Part shown: positions 25,992 through 35,124 of the stretch, in pieces
Layout of the letters: each line of letters opens with the position of its first letter
Position numbering within the stretch: the stretch's first letter is position 1
Assembly (NCBI GenBank): GCA_965247015.1
Contig: CBDFGG010000002.1
Location: 124,001 to 188,000 of the forward strand
Length of the DNA: 64,000 nucleotides
Reading direction: 5' to 3'
DNA from: JAIXWP01 sp965247015
GTDB lineage: Bacteria > Bacteroidota > Bacteroidia > Flavobacteriales_D > Sanyastnellaceae
Notes under the pieces: model-generated
The model's input: only the letters and a program-made list of their open reading frames with translations
What the model was told of the DNA's origin: nothing
Databases searched by the model: none
Translations under genes and position numbers: made by a program

Positions 25992-27284
25992 ATGCACCTT
26001 TCAACCGCCGAAAAATTACTTCAACGATTCGAGCTCATTTGCTCTCACAGATTTGCGCTCAATCGCCAAACAAAAGTGGTGGTGGGTGTAAGTGGTGGAA
26101 TGGATAGTATGGTGTTGCTTTTTTTGTTGCATCGTATTCAAGTTCCGGTGGTCGTAGCGCATGTGAATTATCAATTGCGTGAAAATGATTCATTGCTTGA
26201 TGAGCAAACGGTTGCAGAGTTTTGTAAAAAAGAGGGAATCAAACACTTCGTAAAGCGTGTTCCATCGCATGTTTGGAAGGATGGGAATCTTCAAGCCATC
26301 GCGCGCGATATCCGTTATGATTTTTATCGTGAGGTACTCGAAGCCGAACACGCCTCATATATCGCTACTGCGCATCACGCAGGTGATCACATAGAGACAT
26401 GGCTGCTGCAATGGCTGCGCGGTGATTATCCATTGGTGCCTTTTGGCATGAATGCTCAAAACGGTGAGGTTATTCGTCCGTTATTGGAATTTTCAAAACA
26501 AGAAATTGATTGGCTCGCTGATGGCTTCACCATTCCGTGGAGAACGGATGCTTCTAATTTGAAGAATGACTACGCACGAAACAAAGTGCGCAATCAAATC
26601 TTACCGTTGCTCCGTGACATCCAACCTGGAGTGGATGGCATGATTCAGAGAGCGCATGACAAGAATGTGTTGATTCATGATTATGTCTTGTCTCGATTGG
26701 GTGCTGAATGCAACGATCATTTGCAAGCACAGGAAGATCAGATTTTGGTCAAGCAAAGTGTGTTGCAAGACGATGGGTATGATGAAATGCGCCTTTCATA
26801 TATCGCATTGAAATTAGGATGGAGCTATCAAGAAGGTGCTGCATGGCACGCACTGATGAACGCCATTCCGGGCAAACGTATCGTTTATAAAATGGGCGAA
26901 GTGTGTAAGGTGCGCGAGGGATTGAAAATTTACTACGGCTCCGCAGTAATGGAGGAAGAGGTGGAGATAGAAATTTCCGATGTGGCAGTACCCAAGCATT
27001 TTTCTAAAAATAAAGATGTTGTTTACTTAGATAAAGCAAAGGTGACCTTGCCTTTAGAAATCAGAAAATGGGAAAGCGGAGATGCCTTTCATCCTTTAGG
27101 AATGCAAGGACGAAAGAAGGTGAGTGATTTCTTAATAGGAGAAAAAGTAGAGGTGAAAGACAAAGCGAAGGTGCATGTAGTGACCTCCGGTGGAGAAATT
27201 TGTTGGGTCGTAGGAATGAGGATTGACGAGCGTTTCAAGATCACGGAAGAGACGGAGCATGCCATTCAATTGCGGAAGAAATGA
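25992..27284 (+). CDS. tilS: tRNA(Ile)-lysidine synthetase
   Basis: 430 residues. The PP-loop is VVGVSGGMDSMVLL (about 31-44), followed by AHVNYQLRENDS and the family triad ATAHHAGDHIETWLLQ. The C-terminal tRNA-binding module includes WESGDAFHPLGMQGRKKVSD. TilS uses ATP to attach lysine to C34 of the AUA-decoding tRNA-Ile, changing its codon and amino acid identity; it is essential. It follows pabB by 9 bp and precedes a small hypothetical gene. A short CACCC/GGGTG hairpin (about 27301-27317) lies just after its stop. Confidence 0.94.
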   Translation: MHLSTAEKLLQRFELICSHRFALNRQTKVVVGVSGGMDSMVLLFLLHRIQVPVVVAHVNYQLRENDSLLDEQTVAEFCKKEGIKHFVKRVPSHVWKDGNLQAIARDIRYDFYREVLEAEHASYIATAHHAGDHIETWLLQWLRGDYPLVPFGMNAQNGEVIRPLLEFSKQEIDWLADGFTIPWRTDASNLKNDYARNKVRNQILPLLRDIQPGVDGMIQRAHDKNVLIHDYVLSRLGAECNDHLQAQEDQILVKQSVLQDDGYDEMRLSYIALKLGWSYQEGAAWHALMNAIPGKRIVYKMGEVCKVREGLKIYYGSAVMEEEVEIEISDVAVPKHFSKNKDVVYLDKAKVTLPLEIRKWESGDAFHPLGMQGRKKVSDFLIGEKVEVKDKAKVHVVTSGGEICWVVGMRIDERFKITEETEHAIQLRKK

Positions 27285-27333
27285 AACCCTTTAGGAGCAC
27301 CACCCGTTATAAGGGTGAACCTAAGATTTAAGC

Positions 27334-27639
27334 ATGAAGTCAAACACACCGCAAGAGAATACTACGATTTTCAATATTGATAAATTAGCCTTCCGCACAG
27401 ATGATGTACTCGATACACAGCGTGCGAGAATCAAAAGAAAGGCACATCTTCTCAGAGCTATGGCCTTAGAAGGCATCGATCAGACAGAAGTCATCCTAAC
27501 ATTTCAAGACGAGGTAGAACTCCGCACACTCCGCACACGAGTGGTTGCTACAGGAGATGAAAGCATTGTTTTATTGCATGGTCAATCTCTTCCAATTCAT
27601 TGTATATTGGACGTCGAATTTGTAGGCTCAGAGCGTTAA
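27334..27639 (+). CDS. Hypothetical small protein
   Basis: 101 residues, no signal peptide or membrane segment. The first 35 residues are polar. A helix rich in R and K (QRARIKRKAHLLRAM) is followed by beta-strand-like stretches (EVILTFQDEVELRTL, RVVATGDESIVLLHG, LPIHCILDVEFV). The second half has the look of small Bacteroidota proteins of unknown role that I have seen but cannot name. It is flanked by tilS and a clean terminator, so it probably ends the pabB-tilS transcript. Function unknown; a small nucleic-acid-binding or regulatory protein is possible but unsupported. Confidence 0.7.
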   Translation: MKSNTPQENTTIFNIDKLAFRTDDVLDTQRARIKRKAHLLRAMALEGIDQTEVILTFQDEVELRTLRTRVVATGDESIVLLHGQSLPIHCILDVEFVGSER

Positions 27640-27701
27640 GATTCCCTAACGGGATGTCTCTGAGAATCCAACGATTATTTATTTATTTTCCCCCATATTG
27701 T

Positions 27702-27735
27702 AAGGACTCCGTAATCTTCGGAGTCTTATTTTTGT
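27702..27735 (+). terminator. Rho-independent terminator
   Basis: GACTCCG (27705-27711) pairs with CGGAGTC (27719-27725), loop TAATCTT, followed by a T-rich tail. Confidence 0.8.
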
Positions 27736-27790
27736 GGTGAAAATCCAATTAAATTTTTGATTAGTGGAAATCTAATCCTCGTTGGGTAAC

Positions 27791-27798
27791 TAAATTTG
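27791..27798 (+). promoter_or_regulatory. -7 box TAAATTTG before the DsbD-like gene
   Basis: Exact TAnnTTTG match. ATG codons follow 6 bases (27805) and 21 bases (27820) after it. The first would be leaderless. Confidence 0.5.
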
Positions 27799-27819
27799 AA
27801 CGAAATGAATTTTACGATC

Positions 27820-30309
27820 ATGCAGAGATATTATTCGCTTTTTATTGCCTTAGTCTTTTCTACGGTATTAGGTTTATCAAAATCATCCGCACAAATTGTG
27901 GATCCGGTGCAGTGGAAGTTTACTGCTACCAATGTCAATGATGAGGAGGTAGATATTACTGCCACTGCTACAATTGAGCCTAAGTGGCACGTATATGCAC
28001 TAAAGGTGTCTAATGATCCGAATGCCATTGGCCCAATCCCTACGGAATTAAAGCTTACAGCAGCAAACACATACACCAAATCAGGTGGTACAAAAGAGGG
28101 ATTGAAATACATCACTCATTTCGATCCGAACTTCGAAATGGATCTAAACTATTTTGAAAATAAAGCGGTCTTCATCCAACGCATCAAACGTAAATCACCT
28201 GCAGCTTTTGAAGTGGCTGGTGTTCTAGAATACATGGCGTGCGACGAAAGCAAATGTATTTTCCCAGATCCCGTAAAATTCTCTGTGAAAATTGCTGAGG
28301 TTGGAGCTAAAGAAGTGGTAGAGGAAGAAGTGTCAACAACCGCCGCTGAAGCGACTTCTGGCATTCTAGCACCAGTGAAATGGAGTGTGAATTCTGTGAA
28401 GGTCGAAGAGGGTATTTACAATATTATTTTCACTGCGAATATTGATCAAAACTGGCATTTGTACTCTCAGTTTTTACCAAGCAACGAAGGTCCTGTTGCA
28501 ACAACTTTCAAAATAGAAGCACCCGCAAATGTTCAACTTCTTGAAGGTGTAAAAGAGGGAACGCCTACGAAGAAATATGACCCAAACTTTATGATGGATG
28601 TCAATTTCTTTTCGGGAACTGCAGCGTTCACGCAACGCGTGAAAGTGACGGATAACAAGGCTCCTGAAGTGAAAGCCAGTGTAAACTTCATGGTGTGTGA
28701 TGATGAAAAATGCTTGCCTCCAACAGATGTCAACTTCAAGGTGAATCTTGCAACTGGAACAGGAGAAGTGATTGATCCTTTGCAAACAAATGCACCTTCT
28801 TCAACTCCTGGAAAATTTCAATATAAATTAGACGGAGTAGATGTGACCAATCCTTTAGTGAAGGATTGTGTTGAGATTGTAGCTGCTCCAGATGCAAGTC
28901 TTTGGGAGCTATTTATTCTTGGATTCCTAGGAGGTTTGGTGGCATTGCTTACGCCTTGTGTTTTCCCGATGATTCCTTTAACTGTTAGCTTCTTCACGAA
29001 GGGCAGCGAGAATAAGAGACAGGGTATCACGCGCGCTGTGACGTATGGTTTATTCATTTTCGGAATCTACCTCTTGTTGAGTTTGCCATTCCACTTGTTT
29101 GATCAAATCGACGAAAACATTCTCAATAACATCTCGACCAACGTTCCATTGAATGTTGCATTCTTCATCATTTTCGTAGTGTTTGCGATATCATTCTTTG
29201 GATATTTCGAAATCACTCTTCCATCGGGATTCGCGAATAAAATGGACAATGCATCGAATGTCGGTGGATTGGTAGGTACGTTCTTCATGGCTGTCACACT
29301 CGCGATTGTTTCGTTCTCTTGCACAGGTCCAATCCTTGGGTCTTTGCTTGCGGGTTCACTTTCAAAAGATGGTGGCGCGATACAACTCACTGCGGGTATG
29401 GGCGGATTCGGTCTTGCATTGGGAATTCCTTTCGCGATTTTCGCTGCCTTCCCTGGAATGTTAAAATCACTTCCTAAATCAGGTGGTTGGTTGAATTCAG
29501 TGAAAGTTGTACTCGGATTCTTGGAATTAGCACTCGCTCTGAAGTTCTTGTCTCAAGCGGATTTGGTAGACCACTGGGGAATTTTGAAGTATGAATTATT
29601 CCTCGGCTTGTGGGTAGTGATTTTCGCACTCATGGCATTGTACATTTTCGGTAAAATCAAATTCCCACATGATAGCCCATTGAAAAAATTAGGACTTTTC
29701 AGAATAGGGTTTGGTGTATTGGTAATCTCATGGGTGATCTATCTCGCCTCTGGCTTCCGTTACGACGAGCGTTATAATACTTATCACAGTTTGACCTTGT
29801 TGAGTGGTTTGGCGCCACCTGTAGGCTATTCATGGATGTATCCAAAAGATTGCCCACACAGCCTCGATTGCGAACACGATTATCAATTGGCAGTAGAACG
29901 CGCGCAGCGCGAGAATAAACCATTGTTTGTCGACTTCACTGGTTATGCATGTGTCAACTGTCGTAAGATGGAAGAGCACGTGTGGATCAATCAAAGTATC
30001 TTGGATAAATTGTCTAAGGATTTCATTGTCGTTTCATTGTATGTCGACGACCGCAAGGAACTTCCAGCAGAGCTTCAGGAGACCTATTCTTATGAGGTGA
30101 ATGGAGTGAAAAAGACAAAAGAAATTAAGACCTACGGAGATCGTTGGGCTGCATTCCAAATTGCATCATTCAATAGCAATGCACAGCCGCTCTACGCGAT
30201 ACTTTCTCCCGATGGTAAGCTCTTGAACACACCAGTGGGTTATACACCTGCCATCGCAGAGTATGACGCATGGTTGCAGTGTGGTCTCGATGCCTTCAAG
30301 AATAAATAG
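27820..30309 (+). CDS. dsbD: Thiol:disulfide interchange protein, DsbD-like
   Basis: 829 residues from ATG 27820, chosen because MQRYYSLFIALVFSTVLG forms a good signal peptide; ATG 27805 is the alternative. Two DsbD-alpha-like beta domains follow (about 25-150 and 175-310), each with a CDE-K-C motif (CDESKCIFPDP, CDDEKCLPPTD), an unusual doubling. Then come about eight membrane helices carrying LTPCVFPMIPLTVSFF, and a C-terminal thioredoxin-like domain with active site CVNC near 710-713. The protein moves electrons from cytoplasmic thioredoxin to periplasmic thiols for disulfide repair or cytochrome maturation. Monocistronic between two terminators. Confidence 0.92.
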   Translation: MQRYYSLFIALVFSTVLGLSKSSAQIVDPVQWKFTATNVNDEEVDITATATIEPKWHVYALKVSNDPNAIGPIPTELKLTAANTYTKSGGTKEGLKYITHFDPNFEMDLNYFENKAVFIQRIKRKSPAAFEVAGVLEYMACDESKCIFPDPVKFSVKIAEVGAKEVVEEEVSTTAAEATSGILAPVKWSVNSVKVEEGIYNIIFTANIDQNWHLYSQFLPSNEGPVATTFKIEAPANVQLLEGVKEGTPTKKYDPNFMMDVNFFSGTAAFTQRVKVTDNKAPEVKASVNFMVCDDEKCLPPTDVNFKVNLATGTGEVIDPLQTNAPSSTPGKFQYKLDGVDVTNPLVKDCVEIVAAPDASLWELFILGFLGGLVALLTPCVFPMIPLTVSFFTKGSENKRQGITRAVTYGLFIFGIYLLLSLPFHLFDQIDENILNNISTNVPLNVAFFIIFVVFAISFFGYFEITLPSGFANKMDNASNVGGLVGTFFMAVTLAIVSFSCTGPILGSLLAGSLSKDGGAIQLTAGMGGFGLALGIPFAIFAAFPGMLKSLPKSGGWLNSVKVVLGFLELALALKFLSQADLVDHWGILKYELFLGLWVVIFALMALYIFGKIKFPHDSPLKKLGLFRIGFGVLVISWVIYLASGFRYDERYNTYHSLTLLSGLAPPVGYSWMYPKDCPHSLDCEHDYQLAVERAQRENKPLFVDFTGYACVNCRKMEEHVWINQSILDKLSKDFIVVSLYVDDRKELPAELQETYSYEVNGVKKTKEIKTYGDRWAAFQIASFNSNAQPLYAILSPDGKLLNTPVGYTPAIAEYDAWLQCGLDAFKNK

Positions 30310-30330
30310 TACAAGTGACAATCTATTGTA

Positions 30331-30372
30331 GACAATTCACCCGCAAGCGCGGGTGAATTGTCACTTTTTTTC
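30331..30372 (+). terminator. Strong rho-independent terminator
   Basis: A 14-bp perfect stem GACAATTCACCCGC/GCGGGTGAATTGTC with loop AAGC, followed by AC and T8. Confidence 0.92.
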
Positions 30373-30392
30373 CGTTTCTTCGTAGAATCAAT

Positions 30393-32876
30393 ATGGGTTC
30401 TGCAAGACACATCACTACGCTTTTTGTTCTCTTTCTATTCGCCGCCGCAGCGTGGGGTCAAAAGACGATTGTGTCCGGTAAAATAACCGATGCACAAACC
30501 AAAGAACCTATTCTTTTCGCTCCTGTATTTTTTGTTGGAACAAAGTCAGGAGCTACCACCAATGAAAATGGTGAGTACCGTATCGAAACATATTACAGCA
30601 GCGATTCATTGAGATGCACTTCTGTTGGTTATCAAATGATGACCAAGAAGGTGAAACAAGGAGTTACACAAGTTGTCAATTTCGAATTATCTCCTATCGG
30701 AGAATTGAAGGAGATTGTCATTCGTCCGGATGAAGGGCCGAACCCCGCCATTGCGCTTGTGAAGAATGTTCTTCGAAATAAAAAAATCAACAACAGAGAA
30801 AAGTTAGATGCTTACGAATACGAAGCATACAACAAGGTTGAATTTGATTTGAATAATATCACAGCAGAGTTTCAAGACCGTAAAATATTCAAGCCTTTTG
30901 CTTTTGTTTTTGAAGGTATTGATACCACGCAGGAAAAGCCCTATCTGCCTGTATTCATGACAGAGTCGCTTTCAGATTATTATTTCAGACGCGACCCAAA
31001 AAATTCGAAAGAGATTATTAAAGCCACAAAAGTGAGTGGTGTTGAGAACGAAAGTATCAATCAGTTCTTGGGAGACATGTATCAAAACGTCAACATCTAT
31101 GACAACGAGATTGTGGCGTTTGGTAAGAGTTTTACGAGTCCGATTTCCGCATATTGTTTGGGCTTCTACGATTATGATTTGATTGACAGTGCATACATCG
31201 GAAACAAGTGGTGTTACAAGTTGCAATTCTTTCCACGACGAAAACAAGAGCTTTTATTTTTCGGAGAAATGTGGGTCAATGATTCGACTTACGCCATCAA
31301 AAGTGTAGAAGCGACCATCGCGGAGGGCGCGAATATCAACTGGATCAAAGAGTTTCAAGTGAAGCAAGAATACGATGAAGTCGAAGATGAAGTGTGGATG
31401 CTCACGAAAGATGAATTACTCATCGACTTCAATATCAGCGATAAAAAAATGGGAGTGTACGGTCGAAAGACCGCTACGTACAAGGGTTTTGTGATTAATA
31501 AGCCGAGACAACCCGAATTCTATAAAGGTGTTTCTGATATCATTGTGATGGAAGATTCGGGAGAAAAAGATGAGGAGTTTTGGTCACAGTCGCGGCACGT
31601 AGAACTTACCGATAAGGAATTGCAGATCTATCACATGGTAGATACTTTGAAAAATCTGCCACAGTTCAGGACTGTTGCAAATATTCTCACACTATTCGTT
31701 TCTGGATATAAAGTGATCGGTCCCGTCGAACTCGGTCCATACTACACATTCTACAGTTTTAATCCAGTTGAGGGCAATCGTTTTCGTTTGGGAGGTCGCA
31801 CGAGCAATGCGTTTAGCAAACGTATCATGTTGGATGGTTACCTCGCGTATGGCACGCGTGATGAGCGTTTCAAGTATGGCGGTGGTTTGATTTATATCAT
31901 GAAAAAAAATCCACGCATGGCCTTTGGCATGAGTGGTAAGCGAGATATGGAACAGCTCGGTCAAGCTGATGGAGCATTCCGTGAAGACAACGTACTGAGC
32001 TCGTTATTCCGAAGGAATCCCGCAAATAAACTAACGGATGTCACGGAGGCGACGGGTTATTTTGAAAGGGAGTGGCTGTATGGTTTTAGTAACAAACTCA
32101 TCTTCACTCATCGTGTGTTGAAGCCTGCTGGTGATAAGTATCGCTACGTGCGATTCGAACCACAGTTGACCGATCAACAACAAGTCAATTTCTTGATAAC
32201 ATCAGAAGTGACGCTTTATACGCGTTTCGCATACAAGGAAAAATTTGTTTATGGTGAATTCGAACGTGTGAGTTTGGGTACTACATATCCTGCGGTGGAA
32301 GTGCTTTACAGCTATGGTGCACCGAATGTATTGGGCAGTGAGTTCGAGTATCAGCGATTGATTGCGCGTGTGTCAGATAAGACCCGCTTTGGTCCATTTG
32401 GTTATATGAATGTGACAGTGGAGGCAGGAAAAATATTTGGTAATCTTCCATATCCATTGTTGATGATGCACCAAGGAAATGAGACTTTCTTCTATGATGA
32501 GAGTTCGTATAACACCATGAACTTTTTCGAATTCGTGAGTGATGAGTGGGCAAGTGTGTGGGCAACGTACCACGCGGAGGGATTGGTATTAAATAAAATT
32601 CCAATCATGCGTCGACTGAAATGGCGCGAAGTGGTCAGTGCAAAAGCATTGGTGGGAGGATATGATTTGAAGAATGATTTGATTCTTTCGCGCGACTTTA
32701 ATTACGATGGCAAGCCAGATATTTATACCCTCAGTAAACCATATGTTGAAGCAGCTGTGGGTATAGAAAATATTTTCAAAGTATTGCGCATCGATGCACT
32801 CTGGCGTCTTTCATACCTCGATAATCCCAACATCGTTCGCTTCGGTATCCGAGCAAAGTTCCAAGTCGATTTCTAG
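30393..32876 (+). CDS. DUF5686 outer-membrane protein with carboxypeptidase-regulatory-like domain
   Basis: 827 residues. The signal peptide (ITTLFVLFLFAAAAWGQ) is followed by a CarboxypepD_reg-like beta-sandwich (TIVSGKITDAQTKEPI to about residue 105), as in TonB-linked outer-membrane proteins. The large central and C-terminal part matches the Bacteroidota DUF5686 type, whose last third is a predicted beta-barrel ending in phenylalanine (FGIRAKFQVDF). It is therefore probably an outer-membrane protein. No TonB box or plug domain is evident. Role unknown. It stands alone between a strong terminator and a repeat-filled intergenic region. Confidence 0.85.
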   Translation: MGSARHITTLFVLFLFAAAAWGQKTIVSGKITDAQTKEPILFAPVFFVGTKSGATTNENGEYRIETYYSSDSLRCTSVGYQMMTKKVKQGVTQVVNFELSPIGELKEIVIRPDEGPNPAIALVKNVLRNKKINNREKLDAYEYEAYNKVEFDLNNITAEFQDRKIFKPFAFVFEGIDTTQEKPYLPVFMTESLSDYYFRRDPKNSKEIIKATKVSGVENESINQFLGDMYQNVNIYDNEIVAFGKSFTSPISAYCLGFYDYDLIDSAYIGNKWCYKLQFFPRRKQELLFFGEMWVNDSTYAIKSVEATIAEGANINWIKEFQVKQEYDEVEDEVWMLTKDELLIDFNISDKKMGVYGRKTATYKGFVINKPRQPEFYKGVSDIIVMEDSGEKDEEFWSQSRHVELTDKELQIYHMVDTLKNLPQFRTVANILTLFVSGYKVIGPVELGPYYTFYSFNPVEGNRFRLGGRTSNAFSKRIMLDGYLAYGTRDERFKYGGGLIYIMKKNPRMAFGMSGKRDMEQLGQADGAFREDNVLSSLFRRNPANKLTDVTEATGYFEREWLYGFSNKLIFTHRVLKPAGDKYRYVRFEPQLTDQQQVNFLITSEVTLYTRFAYKEKFVYGEFERVSLGTTYPAVEVLYSYGAPNVLGSEFEYQRLIARVSDKTRFGPFGYMNVTVEAGKIFGNLPYPLLMMHQGNETFFYDESSYNTMNFFEFVSDEWASVWATYHAEGLVLNKIPIMRRLKWREVVSAKALVGGYDLKNDLILSRDFNYDGKPDIYTLSKPYVEAAVGIENIFKVLRIDALWRLSYLDNPNIVRFGIRAKFQVDF

Positions 32877-32963
32877 TGGCTGGCGGAAGGTGGCTGGTGG
32901 CTCATGGCGTATGGCTTGCAGCTTATGGCTATCGGCTCATGGCGTATGGCTATCGGCTTATAG
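32877..32963. repeat. TGGC-rich degenerate tandem repeat
   Basis: An 18-bp word GGCTCATGGCGTATGGCT occurs at 32899-32916 and 32934-32951 (35-bp period), interleaved with TATGGCTATCGGCT at 32924-32937 and 32945-32958. It begins immediately after the stop codon of the DUF5686 gene. Confidence 0.8.
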
Positions 32964-33005
32964 CAGCAGTCAGTCTTGAATTTCGAATCTTGAATTTCGA
33001 ATTTC

Positions 33006-33033
33006 GAGAATCGAGAATCGAGAATCGAGAATC
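33006..33033. repeat. GAGAATC heptamer, four perfect tandem copies
   Basis: Four head-to-tail GAGAATC units, preceded by looser TTGAATTTCGAATTTC variants from about 32977. The same heptamer, often inverted as GATTCTC, recurs near 1525, 55968 and 62724. Confidence 0.85.
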
Positions 33034-33042
33034 GAATTTCAA

Positions 33043-33050
33043 TATATTCG
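33043..33050 (+). promoter_or_regulatory. -7-like box TATATTCG
   Basis: One base from TAnnTTTG, 25 nt before ATG 33075 and directly after the heptamer tract. Confidence 0.4.
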
Positions 33051-33074
33051 TCCTACTAAACCAATCAATTTTTT

Positions 33075-33539
33075 ATGGAAACACTAGACAACAACATTTC
33101 AAACAATTCAGGACAGGGAATGAATGGCCAAATTCAAGCTTACATTCTCGAGATTGCTCGCTGGGCGCGGTTTATAGGGATCGTGGGGTTTGTGGGTATC
33201 GGACTTATGATCATTTTGGGATTCTACATGGGTGCCGCTATGAGTGCGCTGTCAAGACCAGAATTTGGAGATGTAAGTCCAATGGGTGGACTTGGTGGAG
33301 GGTTGATCACCTTTATCTACATACTTATGGCCGCATTATACTTCTTTCCAGTTTTGTATTTATATAAAGGAGCCATAGGACTTAGAGACGGGATACGTAC
33401 TGGAGATATTGCTACATTAGAAGAGGGCTTTAGAAACTTGAAGTCACATTATAAATTCATTGGAATTTTAGTTCTAATTGTAATTTCAATTTACGGCGTT
33501 TTATTCGTAGGAGGATTAGTAGTCGCAGCATTGCTCTAA
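33075..33539 (+). CDS. DUF5362-family membrane protein
   Basis: 154 residues. The polar N-terminus is followed by a membrane segment (FIGIVGFVGIGLMIILGFYM), a Gly-rich loop, a second (FIYILMAALYFFPVLYLYK), an amphipathic stretch GLRDGIRTGDIATLEEGFRNLKSH, and a last hydrophobic segment. The segment pattern and the GIRTGD...L...F..L signature fit DUF5362, an inner-membrane family of unknown function in Bacteroidota. A longer overlapping frame in another phase has none of this structure and is rejected. It is a single gene; 55 bp follow before the TPR-protein gene. Confidence 0.8.
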   Translation: METLDNNISNNSGQGMNGQIQAYILEIARWARFIGIVGFVGIGLMIILGFYMGAAMSALSRPEFGDVSPMGGLGGGLITFIYILMAALYFFPVLYLYKGAIGLRDGIRTGDIATLEEGFRNLKSHYKFIGILVLIVISIYGVLFVGGLVVAALL

Positions 33540-33568
33540 TTTCTAATGAACGTATAATAATCTCGACG

Positions 33569-33638
33569 GTATGACACCACTGAAATAAATAATCATGAAG
33601 TATTTTTTCTGGTGGTTCTTTTTTTTGTGGTGTCATAC
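33569..33638 (+). promoter_or_regulatory. 12-bp inverted repeat enclosing a start codon
   Basis: GTATGACACCAC (33569-33580) and GTGGTGTCATAC (33627-33638) are perfect reverse complements, 46 nt apart. ATG 33595 lies in the loop. It could form an mRNA hairpin. Chance occurrence is not excluded. Confidence 0.35.
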
Positions 33639-35124
33639 TGTATTTGCTCAACCTGGCGGAGGGGGCGGTATTTCTATCATTCACGTTTGTGACGAAGAAC
33701 TAAAATCAATTGAAAGAGCAGACACCTCCTATTCATGGATGGTGCTCAAAATGGATGGTCATGGACCCAATGCATCCATTGAAAAATCTCGAATTTCGCT
33801 TGAACCGCGCTATTGGTATCAACATAAGGAAGGTTCGTTAAGCTTATCCTGCCCACCTGGAGACCATCGAATCATCAGTATTCACGGCACAGACACTATG
33901 ATGGTAGACCTCTATAACATCATGGGAGAAAATGGTGCGGGTATTAGCTCTATTATGGACTCGCTGGTATTCAGAAGAGGAGCTTTCGCATTTGATTGCG
34001 GATACATCGACCAAGAAATGATTCCTACCAGATCGAGAGGTATTACTCCGTCGAGTTTTACCATCCTCATGAATGCAGGTATTCTCGAAGAATACAAGTT
34101 TATCCCTTCAAAATTTTTATTGGAGAAAAATTTTAGCGCTACACACATGCTTGAGCTCTCATCTCAATGCGTTTATGAATACAAACGCTTTGAAGAGGGC
34201 ATTGATTGGGCCAACAAGGCCCGGGCGAAGGGTCTAACCAAAAATGATGATCGACGCGCACAAATGACGATCGCAAAGGGAGAGGAAGGTCTGGGCAATC
34301 TGGAGCGGGCCTACGAAATTGTACGAAGCCTGCACGAGAATGCACCTGATGCAGCAGTATACACCATAGAACTCGATCTTCTTAAAAAGATGGGGCGACA
34401 TCAAGAAGCACTAGAGATCCACGATTGGATTTGTCTGGATGGTAAGCATTGGAATATCGCATCGCGAGCGGTTTATAGAGCGACTTACTTAAAAGATTAT
34501 TGGAGCGCTTTGAATGATTGGGATCAGATCATCAATAATATTCCAGAGAAATATATCACTGATCGATGGATGGGGTCTAATGAATTTGGTTACGCTTATT
34601 CACAAAGAGCGTTGGTTCAATTTGCACTAAGTAATCCATCAAAAGGCTATTCAGATTTTTACCACTCTCTTTATTTTTTTGGAAATGAACAACAAATTCC
34701 CACGATTCTGAATGCGCTTGATTCATTAAACCGAAAAGGATATGATGACCCAAAAGTGCCGCTAATAAGGGCAATGGCTACCATGCGCGCAGGAATGGAT
34801 CATATGAATTCTGACAAGAAAAAGGAAAGTGCATATGAAAAAGCACTGAAATATTTTGATAAAGTAGATAAGACATACAGAAATTTCGGCGACTATTATT
34901 TTTTCCTCGCGGAAACACATTTTCTCTACAAAAATTACGATGCAGCCTATAATGCAATACAAGAGGCTCTCAAGTATGATGCTAAAAACCCACGCTACTA
35001 TATGATGCGTTATGTGATTCGCATTCGTCTAGAAGATGATCGAAAAAAAGGTGCAGACGAAGATCGGGTAATGTCAAATGAACTTTCTAAAACTGCAAAG
35101 TATCCAATCAGATCGTCTCAATGA
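33595..35124 (+). CDS. Exported TPR-repeat protein
   Basis: 509 residues. The signal peptide is FFWWFFFLWCHTVFAQ. The N-terminal ~170 residues form an uncharacterised module with a CDEELKSIERADTSY segment. The rest is helical with TPR-like pairs, clearest in LENKNYDAAY-type segments: YKNYDAAYNAIQEALKYD followed by PRYYMMRYV near 450-485, and GRHQEALEIHDW near 265. TPR domains mediate protein contacts, so a periplasmic scaffold is likely. The last 17 bp overlap the stop end of the convergent M28 peptidase gene. No close functional family recognised. Confidence 0.75.
   Translation: MKYFFWWFFFLWCHTVFAQPGGGGGISIIHVCDEELKSIERADTSYSWMVLKMDGHGPNASIEKSRISLEPRYWYQHKEGSLSLSCPPGDHRIISIHGTDTMMVDLYNIMGENGAGISSIMDSLVFRRGAFAFDCGYIDQEMIPTRSRGITPSSFTILMNAGILEEYKFIPSKFLLEKNFSATHMLELSSQCVYEYKRFEEGIDWANKARAKGLTKNDDRRAQMTIAKGEEGLGNLERAYEIVRSLHENAPDAAVYTIELDLLKKMGRHQEALEIHDWICLDGKHWNIASRAVYRATYLKDYWSALNDWDQIINNIPEKYITDRWMGSNEFGYAYSQRALVQFALSNPSKGYSDFYHSLYFFGNEQQIPTILNALDSLNRKGYDDPKVPLIRAMATMRAGMDHMNSDKKKESAYEKALKYFDKVDKTYRNFGDYYFFLAETHFLYKNYDAAYNAIQEALKYDAKNPRYYMMRYVIRIRLEDDRKKGADEDRVMSNELSKTAKYPIRSSQ

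Noticed and set aside
33006..33033. Possible CRISPR-like array
   Set aside because: Units are contiguous 7-mers without spacers and there are no cas genes.
32876..33367. 163-residue frame starting in the TGGC repeat
   Set aside because: Its first half translates low-complexity repeat and the second overlaps the DUF5362 gene in another phase.
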